DNA from: Fidelibacterota bacterium UBA7300
GTDB taxonomy: Bacteria; Fidelibacterota; Marinisomatia; Marinisomatales; UBA2128
Assembly: GCA_002471865.1 (NCBI GenBank)
Contig: DKQU01000025.1
Span: 1-7,533 of the forward strand
Direction of reading: 5' to 3'
DNA length: 7,533 nucleotides
The position numbers and the translations under genes are program-made. Shown piece by piece: positions 1-6,830 of this stretch (position 1 is the first letter of the stretch; each line of letters opens with the position of its first letter). The notes under the pieces were generated by a model. The model had not been told where the DNA came from and ran no database searches. It worked only from the letters and a program-made list of their open reading frames with translations.

Positions 1-5
1 CTATT

Positions 6-623
6 ATGACACAAATATCAAAAGAAGAATCCCGAAAAAGCCAGATTCTTGACGCTGCACTGGAAGTAGTTGTCGAGAAAGGTTATGCTGATTGCAGGAT
101 GGACGACATTGTGGAAACTTCCGGGTTGAGTAAAGGTGCTATCTACTGGTATTACAAGTCCAAAAAGGAAGTCTTCCTCTCCCTCATCAATCATTGGGTA
201 AATAAATTTGGTGTTACTCTTAACCACATTGTGGAGGAAGACCTTTCTGCTTCTGACCAGCTACACGAACTGTTTGCCTTTTTCCTCGATATCTATGAGA
301 AAAAACCTGACGTACTGAAAGCAGAATTGGAGTTTTGGGCATTGGCCAGTCGGGATCCTGATTTTCGCAAAAAAACTCAAGCAGTTTATCGCGAACTTCT
401 GGAACTTATTGAAGCAATAGTTTCAAAAGGAGTCGAATCTGGAGAATTCAAAAACGTGGAGATAAAAGTAGCAGCACTTTCAATAATGGTAAATATAGAG
501 GGCATCATCTGGTTTGCACTTTTCGATGCTAACGGTATAAAAGCCCGCCACTATATTGAAACAATTTCAGACTTTATTCTTGCCGGCTTGACAAAAAATA
601 CTAAAGGAGAAAACAATGAGTGA
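6..623 (+). CDS. TetR/AcrR-family transcriptional regulator, probable repressor of the fad operon
   Basis: The 205-residue product has the usual length and layout of a TetR regulator. The N-terminal DNA-binding domain spans about residues 10-58, with the helix-turn-helix near 35-50. Its 'SGLSKGAIYWYYKSKKEVF' stretch (39-57) is the family hallmark of turn, recognition helix and following Tyr/Lys segment. Residues from about 65 on form an all-helical ligand-binding and dimerisation domain that is poorly conserved in such proteins. The gene is first in line with three beta-oxidation genes and its last 8 nt overlap fadE, so it is probably co-transcribed with them. TetR-type FadR proteins of Bacillus and Thermus repress beta-oxidation genes and release DNA on binding long-chain acyl-CoA; the same role here is inference from context. 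The start codon lies 5 bases from the window edge, so its ribosome binding site, promoter and operator are not visible. The Met start fits the usual short tail before the first helix. The family call is firm; the ligand is not shown. Confidence 0.93.
   Translation: MTQISKEESRKSQILDAALEVVVEKGYADCRMDDIVETSGLSKGAIYWYYKSKKEVFLSLINHWVNKFGVTLNHIVEEDLSASDQLHELFAFFLDIYEKKPDVLKAELEFWALASRDPDFRKKTQAVYRELLELIEAIVSKGVESGEFKNVEIKVAALSIMVNIEGIIWFALFDANGIKARHYIETISDFILAGLTKNTKGENNE
604..609 (+). promoter_or_regulatory. Shine-Dalgarno site of fadE, inside the end of tetR
   Basis: AAGGAG stands 6 nt before the ATG at 616 and lies within the last codons of the upstream regulator gene. Its position supports the 616 start and makes fadE translation independent of, or coupled to, termination at the tetR stop (621-623). 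Confidence 0.75.
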
Positions 624-2403
624 TGTAATAGCAGATATCCGCACTGGTGGAACTTTTCTGCTGAACCCTGTGGGGACATTTCCCATTTTCACTCGGGAGC
701 AATTTACAGAAGAACAACGAGAAATCGAGAATCTGGCCAGAGAGTTTTGTATCAACGAAATATTTCCAAGAGTTTCGGATATTGAAAAATATGATCAGGA
801 ACTGTCGCACAACCTTATCAAACAGATGGGTGAGCTTGGACTGCTCTCAATCGACATCCCAGAAAAATATGACGGGCTGGAACTGGATAAAATCACAGCT
901 ATCATTGTGGCGGAATCGATGCGGTATGGCGGATCAAGCTCATTCACTACCACTTATTCCGTCCAATCCGGTATAGGAATGCTCCCTATTGTCTGGTTTG
1001 GTACAGATAAGCAGAAGCAAAAATACCTACCAAAGCTTTCCAGCGGAGAATGGATTGGTGCTTACGCCCTCACAGAACCAGAAGCAGGATCTGACGCAAT
1101 GTCCGGCAGGATGACAGCTTGTTTGAGTGAAGATGGTAAACACTACATCTTAAATGGCGAAAAACAGTTCATTTCCAATGGTGGCTGGGCTCAAGTCTTC
1201 ACGGTTTTTGCTCAAGTGGACGGCACTAAGTTCACCGCCTTTATCGTAGAACCGGGCACACCCGGTTTTGAGATAGGGGCTGAAGAGCACAAGCTGGGCG
1301 TGAAAGGAAGCTCAACGGTCGCATTCAAATTCACCGATGTAAAAGTTCCGGTGGATAATCTTCTTGGCGAGATAGGCGGTGGTGCAACCATCGCCTTTAA
1401 TGCGTTAAACATTGGCCGGTTGAAGCTGGGAGCATCTGTCCTAGGAGGCAACAAAGAGATAATCGAATATGCAGCGGAATATGCCCTACAGAGGAGGCAG
1501 TTCGGACAACCTATCGCCCACTTCGATATCATCCGCAAGTATATCGCTGATATGACAGTACGGACTTACGCACTGGACAGCATAGTTTACCGCACCGTAG
1601 GAGATATTGATCGTGCCATAGCTGATCTGGACCAGAGTGCAGATGACTTTTATATAAAGATGGGAGAAGAGATGGAGCGATTTGCCATCGAATCTTCTAT
1701 GGTAAAGGTGTACGGCAGTGATACAGCAGGATTTTGCGCAGATATGGGCATCCAAATCCTGGGTGGATACGGCTACATTGAAGAATATCCCATGGCACGT
1801 ATTTACAGAGATTCACGCATACAACCAATCTGGGAAGGTAGCAACGAGATAAACCGGCAGATTATCACTGGCTATTTTATGAAAAAAGCACTACTGGAAG
1901 AGATCCCAATGAGGGAGAAAATTAAATGCGTGGATGAGTTTCTGGCAACCGATCCTGTCACTACTGGAGAAAGTCCATTGTGGCACCAGCTGGCGATAAT
2001 CGAAGCCGGCAAATACCTGACACTTTACGTCTTTGATGAAGCGCTGAAGGAATTCGGCCAAGATCTGAAGCACGAACAACAGTTGGGCGAGTTGCTGGCC
2101 AACGCCTTTATGGACCTCTATCTTGCTGACAGTACTGTGGCACGAATCTCCCAATTAGATGAAGGGAACGGTCACGAGCACATCTTGGAAGCTATCGCAA
2201 AGACATTCACTGCGGAGATGGCGTTGAGATTGCTGAACAGTGCCCTCACTGGGTTGAACGATATTTATCACGGTCACCTGCCGGAAGCGGTTATGGAGAC
2301 ACTTCGAAAGTTTCAGATACGACTGCTGCCTATTACAGATGTAGCTGCCATGAAGCGACAGATAGCTGACTACATTTATCAGCGTAAAACCTATCCATTT
2401 TAG
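616..2403 (+). CDS. fadE: Acyl-CoA dehydrogenase, FadE type (long form, about 595 residues)
   Basis: This FAD-dependent enzyme catalyses the first step of beta-oxidation, turning acyl-CoA into trans-2-enoyl-CoA and passing electrons to electron-transfer flavoprotein. The acyl-CoA dehydrogenase fold covers about residues 30-430: an N-terminal helical domain, then the beta domain with 'YALTEPEAGSD' (150-160, family signature 1), then the C-terminal helical domain with 'GGYGYIEEYPMARIYRD' (signature 2). 'PIWEGSNEI' follows, and its Glu407 aligns with the catalytic base of medium-chain acyl-CoA dehydrogenase. An extra helical region of about 165 residues follows, as in Bacillus FadE (YusJ) and mitochondrial VLCAD/ACAD9. 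The total length also matches the Bacillus protein rather than the usual 380-residue enzymes. The N-terminal 'GGTFLL' and 'FTREQFTEEQ' segments also fit the YusJ type. The gene overlaps tetR by 8 nt and ends 9 nt before the thiolase gene. Chain-length preference is not readable; the VLCAD-like tail suggests long acyl chains. Confidence 0.95.
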   Translation: MSDVIADIRTGGTFLLNPVGTFPIFTREQFTEEQREIENLAREFCINEIFPRVSDIEKYDQELSHNLIKQMGELGLLSIDIPEKYDGLELDKITAIIVAESMRYGGSSSFTTTYSVQSGIGMLPIVWFGTDKQKQKYLPKLSSGEWIGAYALTEPEAGSDAMSGRMTACLSEDGKHYILNGEKQFISNGGWAQVFTVFAQVDGTKFTAFIVEPGTPGFEIGAEEHKLGVKGSSTVAFKFTDVKVPVDNLLGEIGGGATIAFNALNIGRLKLGASVLGGNKEIIEYAAEYALQRRQFGQPIAHFDIIRKYIADMTVRTYALDSIVYRTVGDIDRAIADLDQSADDFYIKMGEEMERFAIESSMVKVYGSDTAGFCADMGIQILGGYGYIEEYPMARIYRDSRIQPIWEGSNEINRQIITGYFMKKALLEEIPMREKIKCVDEFLATDPVTTGESPLWHQLAIIEAGKYLTLYVFDEALKEFGQDLKHEQQLGELLANAFMDLYLADSTVARISQLDEGNGHEHILEAIAKTFTAEMALRLLNSALTGLNDIYHGHLPEAVMETLRKFQIRLLPITDVAAMKRQIADYIYQRKTYPF

Positions 2404-2408
2404 GAGGT
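2402..2408 (+). promoter_or_regulatory. Strong Shine-Dalgarno site of the thiolase gene
   Basis: AGGAGGT lies 4 nt before the ATG at 2413 and shares bases with the fadE stop codon TAG (2401-2403). It is the best ribosome binding site in the window and fixes the thiolase start. Confidence 0.8.
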
Positions 2409-2412
2409 AAAT

Positions 2413-3555
2413 ATGAGCGATCGAAAAGCTGTAATTATTGATGCTGTCCGCTCCCCCATCGGGGTTAAGCGGGGACAGATGCCAAACAATATCCGGAGTG
2501 ATGATCTCACTGCTCTAGTGATTAAAGGACTTCTGGAGAGAAACCGAGACTTTTCTCCGGCAGCTATCGAAGATGTGGTTCTGGGCTGCGCCTTTCCCGA
2601 AGGATCTCAGGGGATGCTCATGGCCCGATCCGTGGCTATCCTAGCTGGAATTCCCAAAGAAGCCGGTGCTAAAGTAGTGAATCGATTTTGCGGTTCATCC
2701 ATGGATGCACTACATCAGATCAGTCAAGCTATCATTGCAGGTGATATTGAAGTAGGTATCGCCGCTGGAGCCGAGGATATGTTCGCTGTCCCCATGGGTG
2801 GTTTTGTTCCTGACTTCCATCCGGGACTGGCAGAGAGGGAATTCTATATCGGTATGGGTGAAACAGCGGAAAACCTGGCTAAAGCCGGTAACATCTCCCG
2901 AGAAGATCAAGATACTTTTGCTATCGCTTCTCACAAAAAAGCGCTAAAGGCAATTAATTCCGAAAAGTTCGACAACGAGGTTGTATCTATCACGCTTGAC
3001 GACGGTACAGTTGTATCCAAAGACGAAGGTCCCATGGAGCCAAACGAAGAGAAGATCCGCTCACTCGGTCCCGCTTTTATAGAGGACGGCACGGTGACTG
3101 CCGCTTCCAGCTCACCCATCTCAATTGGAGCAGCAGCTGCTATCATCTGCAGTGAGCAGTTTGCCAAAGATAATAACCTCACCATCCGGGCGGAGATCAT
3201 CTCCCGATCCATAGCCGGTGTGGAGTGGGAAGAGATGGGCAAGGGACCCATCCCTGCCAGCAATAAAACACTGGAGAAGGCCGGTCTCACCTTTGATGAC
3301 ATTGACGCCATTGAGCTGAATGAGGCTTTCGCGGCCCAGTCTCTCTACGTTATCCGCGAGGGTAAATTTCCTGAAGAAAAAGTTAACCTAAACGGAGGAG
3401 CAGTAGCATTAGGACATCCCCTGGGCTGCTCCGGTCTGCGGATTATCACTACACTCATGAACGTTCTGGAACAAAATGATGGCGAATTAGGACTCGCCAC
3501 GATGTGCATCGGGACTGGACAAGGCATTGCCACAATCATAAAAAGAAGAAAGTAG
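2413..3555 (+). CDS. fadA: Acetyl-CoA C-acyltransferase (3-ketoacyl-CoA thiolase), FadA type
   Basis: This enzyme performs the last step of beta-oxidation, thiolytic cleavage of 3-ketoacyl-CoA to acetyl-CoA and a shortened acyl-CoA. The 380-residue protein has the thiolase fold throughout. The nucleophilic cysteine is Cys93 in 'VNRFCGSSMDA'. The conserved 'NEAF' is at 303-306, the active-site His335 is in 'GGAVALGHPLGCSG', and the proton-transferring Cys365 is in 'CIGTGQG'. The 'MGETAENLA' stretch before the loop domain is also typical. The length is about 10 residues below the common 390, with no missing motif. The gene follows fadE by 9 nt and precedes fadN by 4 nt, which argues for a degradative thiolase rather than a biosynthetic acetyl-CoA acetyltransferase. 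Sequence alone does not exclude broad or short-chain activity. In B. subtilis the corresponding gene is fadA (yusK), placed between fadN and fadE. Confidence 0.94.
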   Translation: MSDRKAVIIDAVRSPIGVKRGQMPNNIRSDDLTALVIKGLLERNRDFSPAAIEDVVLGCAFPEGSQGMLMARSVAILAGIPKEAGAKVVNRFCGSSMDALHQISQAIIAGDIEVGIAAGAEDMFAVPMGGFVPDFHPGLAEREFYIGMGETAENLAKAGNISREDQDTFAIASHKKALKAINSEKFDNEVVSITLDDGTVVSKDEGPMEPNEEKIRSLGPAFIEDGTVTAASSSPISIGAAAAIICSEQFAKDNNLTIRAEIISRSIAGVEWEEMGKGPIPASNKTLEKAGLTFDDIDAIELNEAFAAQSLYVIREGKFPEEKVNLNGGAVALGHPLGCSGLRIITTLMNVLEQNDGELGLATMCIGTGQGIATIIKRRK

Positions 3556-3559
3556 AAAA

Positions 3560-5893
3560 ATGAAAATAGAAAAAGTTGCCATACTAGGAGCCGGGACAAT
3601 GGGTGCCCAGATTGCGGGGCATTGTGCCAACGCCGGCATCCCTGCTCTCATGTTTGACCTGAACGATGAACTTGTTCAAAACGGACTGAACGTCATTACA
3701 TCTCTCAAACCGGCGCCGCTTTATGACAAGAATAATGCAATGCTCATCGAAGGATGTACTTATGAAAACGACCTTGAAAAGCTGGGCAGTGTGGACTGGA
3801 TCGTAGAAGTAGTGGCAGAAAACATGGAGATCAAACATAAGGTTTTTCAAAACATCGTACCACATGTAAAGGATGAAGTCATATTGAGTACTAACACGTC
3901 CGGCCTATCCGTTCACGGAATCGCCGAAGCTCTGCCGGAAAATCTCCAGAAACGCTTCATGCTGACCCACTTCTTCAACCCTCCACGCTACCTGCGATTG
4001 GTGGAGATCATTACCGATCTGGCAAATGATGAAGTAGTCCAGACCATGGTCACCTTTCTGGAGGACGTCCTGGGCAAAGGATTGGTTTACGCTAAGGACA
4101 CTCCCAACTTCATTGCTAACCGTATCGGTACCTACGGTATGATGCTGGCACTTAAGCTCACGGAAGAGATGGGACTGACCGTGGAAGAGGTGGACAAGTT
4201 GACCGGCACTATCGTAGGTCGTCCAAAGAGCGCCACGTACCGGACAGCGGATGTAGTTGGTCTCGATATTCTCAGTCATGTAGCCAACACATCCTACGAA
4301 AAATGCGAAGAAGATAAAGATCGGGAGATGTTCAATATCCCTGAAGTACTCTCTAAGTTAATAAAAGATGGAAGACTGGGTCAAAAAACAAAAGCAGGCT
4401 TCTACAAAAAGTCAGACGACGGAATCATGTCACTTGATTTCAAAACCTTGGAATACACACCTCAAAAACGTGTTCGTTTCGATGGCATTCGGGTTGCAAA
4501 GGATCAGACACATCTCTCCGGAAAGCTAAAATCGTTGGCGTGGAGTGATGATAAAGCCGGCAAGTTCTTCTGGGAACTTCTGTCGAAGACACTCATCTAT
4601 TCCGCCAATCGGATTCCTGAAATCTCAGATGACATCATCAACGTGGACAACGCTATGAAGTGGGGCTTCGGCTGGGAAAGCGGCCCGTTCGAAACATGGG
4701 ATGCTATCGGTATCGAGAAATCTATCTCTAGGATGAAGGAAGAAGGAAAACAAGTACCTGCATGGGTAGAAGAAATGGTCGCTTCGGGCCGAAAAAGTTT
4801 CTACGATATTGACCATAGTGCAAAGACCTTCTACAGTATCCCGGACAAAGTTTCTGCAGAGGTACCGCTGAGCGATAAGGTTATTAATCTTGCCATTGAA
4901 AAATCGAGGGGTAACCTGGTGAAGAAAGACTGGAGTGCTTCCCTGGTGGACTTGGGTGACGGCGTTCTTAACGTGGAGTTCCACTCTATCCTCCAACCGG
5001 TGATGAACCCCATTGACACTTCGGTAGCAGAGACAATCAACGACGGTCTCAATCTGATTGAAGCTGGAAAGTACAAGGCGCTGATTTTGAATCATAACGG
5101 TGCTAACTTTTGTGCCGGCGCCAACCTGAAGCTGATACTCCAATTCTGTGAGGAAGCCAACTGGGGCAAATTAGAAACAATTATTAAGGTGCTGCAGGAT
5201 ATGACGCAGCGGATGCGCTTCATCAACTCTCCTGTAATTGCTGCACCTTTCGGTCTGGCTCTGGGAGGTGGCTACGAGCTGATGGGACCTGCCGACAAAC
5301 GGGTCGCCTCAGCTGAACTTTATTGCGGACTGGTGGAAGTTGGTGTCGGACTCATCCCCGGTGCTGCCGGTAACCTCCGCGTCATCGTTCACTTGACAGA
5401 TGACAGTCCCAAGAAACTGTCGCCATTTCAGATTTCCCAGAAAGCGCTGGAGACTATCGGGTTTGCCAAGGTAGCCATGTCAGCCTCTCACGCCAAGAAG
5501 CTCCACTATCTCCGACCCGATGATGAAATCATACTTAACCGGGAGCATTTGCTCCACCGGGCTAAAGAAGCCGCATTGGAAATGGTAGAAGGTTATCAGC
5601 CACCGATCCATCGTGAAGACATCAAACTAGCTGGAAAGGGTGGCAGAACCGCTATGAAGGTGACACTAAAGGGTTATAAAGTTCAGGGAAAAATATCCGC
5701 TCACGATGAATTCATAGCTAAGAAACTTGCCTACGTAGTAACTGGCGGTGACAAAGGAGGTCCTACCAAACCGGTAGATGAGCAATATCTTCTCGATATC
5801 GAGCGGGAGGTATTCCTTTCACTCTGCGGAGAAGAGAAAACCCACGATCGAATCCGGTATATGCTGAAAAAGGGAAAGCCGCTTAGGAACTAA
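3560..5893 (+). CDS. fadN: Fused 3-hydroxyacyl-CoA dehydrogenase / enoyl-CoA hydratase, FadN type
   Basis: This bifunctional beta-oxidation enzyme hydrates trans-2-enoyl-CoA and then oxidises L-3-hydroxyacyl-CoA with NAD+. Domain order is dehydrogenase first, hydratase last. Residues 1-180 form the NAD-binding Rossmann domain with 'GAGTMG' at 10-15. Ser114 (in 'TNTSG'), His137 ('HFFNPP'), Glu149 and Asn187 ('DTPNFIANR') match the active-site Ser/His/Glu/Asn of human HAD. Two C-terminal dehydrogenase-type domains follow, at about 185-290 and 330-425. The crotonase domain covers about 455-640, with oxyanion-hole segment 'FCAGAN' (517-522) and both catalytic glutamates: Glu573 ('GGGYE') and Glu593 ('GLVEVGVGLIPG'), 20 residues apart as in rat hydratase. 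The C-terminal 130 residues, ending 'MLKKGKPLRN', resemble the Bacillus FadN tail; total length is 777 versus about 789. It starts 4 nt after fadA with only a purine-rich, weak ribosome site, so translation is probably coupled to fadA. It is not FadB/FadJ, whose order is the reverse. Confidence 0.95.
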   Translation: MKIEKVAILGAGTMGAQIAGHCANAGIPALMFDLNDELVQNGLNVITSLKPAPLYDKNNAMLIEGCTYENDLEKLGSVDWIVEVVAENMEIKHKVFQNIVPHVKDEVILSTNTSGLSVHGIAEALPENLQKRFMLTHFFNPPRYLRLVEIITDLANDEVVQTMVTFLEDVLGKGLVYAKDTPNFIANRIGTYGMMLALKLTEEMGLTVEEVDKLTGTIVGRPKSATYRTADVVGLDILSHVANTSYEKCEEDKDREMFNIPEVLSKLIKDGRLGQKTKAGFYKKSDDGIMSLDFKTLEYTPQKRVRFDGIRVAKDQTHLSGKLKSLAWSDDKAGKFFWELLSKTLIYSANRIPEISDDIINVDNAMKWGFGWESGPFETWDAIGIEKSISRMKEEGKQVPAWVEEMVASGRKSFYDIDHSAKTFYSIPDKVSAEVPLSDKVINLAIEKSRGNLVKKDWSASLVDLGDGVLNVEFHSILQPVMNPIDTSVAETINDGLNLIEAGKYKALILNHNGANFCAGANLKLILQFCEEANWGKLETIIKVLQDMTQRMRFINSPVIAAPFGLALGGGYELMGPADKRVASAELYCGLVEVGVGLIPGAAGNLRVIVHLTDDSPKKLSPFQISQKALETIGFAKVAMSASHAKKLHYLRPDDEIILNREHLLHRAKEAALEMVEGYQPPIHREDIKLAGKGGRTAMKVTLKGYKVQGKISAHDEFIAKKLAYVVTGGDKGGPTKPVDEQYLLDIEREVFLSLCGEEKTHDRIRYMLKKGKPLRN

Positions 5894-5918
5894 ATTGATT
5901 AATTAGTAAATAATTTTT

Positions 5919-6806
5919 TTAATTTTCAAACAATCTCGGCGGATACACACCTTGATCTATCAGTTTTTTTATCTCATCCACGACATAAGCTTTATCTTCT
6001 TTATATGTCACTCCAAACCAACTTGAACTACTGTGTAATACTTGCACTTGTTCCCGACCGTTTTGAATGAGATCATTAATCACGGTTGGAATCAAAAATT
6101 CACTTTTCAATTCTGTGCCTCTCTCCTTCAAGAAATCCACAAACATATGTCTTAAATAATCAAACAGGATTGGTGTAAAGCCCCACATATTCATGGAGAC
6201 TAGCTCGGATCCATCTAATGGAATATCTCTATCAGATGAAATACCTTCATCCGTTTGTTGAAGATTATCCGTTTCAACCACTATCTCCAGTTTTCCATCA
6301 TTTACAGTGCAAAGTCCTCGTGTGACCCCTCCAAAAATGGATAAAGTATTATTTAGCCTAAACGCCACCATACTGAACTCATTTCCACCGTTATTATAAT
6401 AATCTGCCACAACCTTGAATGACTCTCGGCTATAGAAATCATCACCATTGATCGCCGCAAAAGGCTCTTGAATCAGAGTGGCTGCTGATAAAATAGCCTG
6501 TCCAGTTCCCCATGGTTTTTCCCTCCCTTCCGGGCAGTTAAATCCATCTGGGAGATCGTGTATTTCCTGAAAAGCGAATTGAACCTGGATCTTGCCGGCA
6601 TATTTATCAGTAATCTTTGCTTTGAACTCGTTTACAAATTCCCTGCGAATGATGAACACAACCTTGTTGAAACCAGCTTCAATTGCGTCAAATACGGAAT
6701 AATCAATAATTGTCTCGCCGTTGGGTCCTACGGGATCAAGTTGCTTCAATCCACCGTAACGCGAGCCCATACCTGCCGCCATAACCAGAAGTGTCATGTT
6801 ATTCAT
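5919..6806 (-). CDS. Sugar-phosphate-type nucleotidyltransferase, substrate unknown
   Basis: The 295-residue protein has the GT-A-like NTP-transferase fold, which joins a sugar-1-phosphate (or similar phosphate ester) to a nucleotide with release of pyrophosphate. The N-terminal nucleotide-binding loop is 'MAAGMGSRYGGLKQLDPVG' (residues 9-27), with Arg16 and Lys21 in the positions of the phosphate-contacting residues. 'INGDDFYS' carries Asp122/Asp123, the likely metal ligands. The spacing 'GSRYGGLKQ' differs from the 'GTRLxPLTxxxPK' of GalU/RmlA proteins, so this is not a standard glucose-1-phosphate enzyme. ATG at 6806 was chosen; a second in-frame Met four codons in (6797) is a possible start, and the ribosome site is poor either way (GGA 5 nt before 6806). 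The gene lies 24 nt downstream of a GHMP sugar kinase in the same direction, so the kinase product is the obvious candidate substrate. Base composition is AT-richer than that of the fad genes. Family is firm; specificity is unknown. Confidence 0.85.
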   Translation of the reverse strand: MNNMTLLVMAAGMGSRYGGLKQLDPVGPNGETIIDYSVFDAIEAGFNKVVFIIRREFVNEFKAKITDKYAGKIQVQFAFQEIHDLPDGFNCPEGREKPWGTGQAILSAATLIQEPFAAINGDDFYSRESFKVVADYYNNGGNEFSMVAFRLNNTLSIFGGVTRGLCTVNDGKLEIVVETDNLQQTDEGISSDRDIPLDGSELVSMNMWGFTPILFDYLRHMFVDFLKERGTELKSEFLIPTVINDLIQNGREQVQVLHSSSSWFGVTYKEDKAYVVDEIKKLIDQGVYPPRLFEN

Positions 6807-6830
6807 AAAAATCCAGTTTAAACTTTTGAA

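Noticed and set aside
2931..3311. 126-codon open frame on the - strand inside fadA.
   Set aside because: Low-complexity Ser/Ala-rich translation opposite conserved thiolase sequence, with no independent support.
4625..5143. 172-codon open frame on the - strand inside fadN.
   Set aside because: It lies opposite the crotonase and linker coding sequence, its translation resembles no protein family I know, and fadN is intact with all motifs. It is a shadow frame.
5883..5920. Possible terminator between the convergent genes: TTAG-GAA-CTAA hairpin and a run of seven T at 5914-5920.
   Set aside because: The stem is only 4 bp and A/T-rich, and it lies about 20 nt from the T run. No GC-rich hairpin adjoins the T run on either strand, so an intrinsic terminator is not supported.
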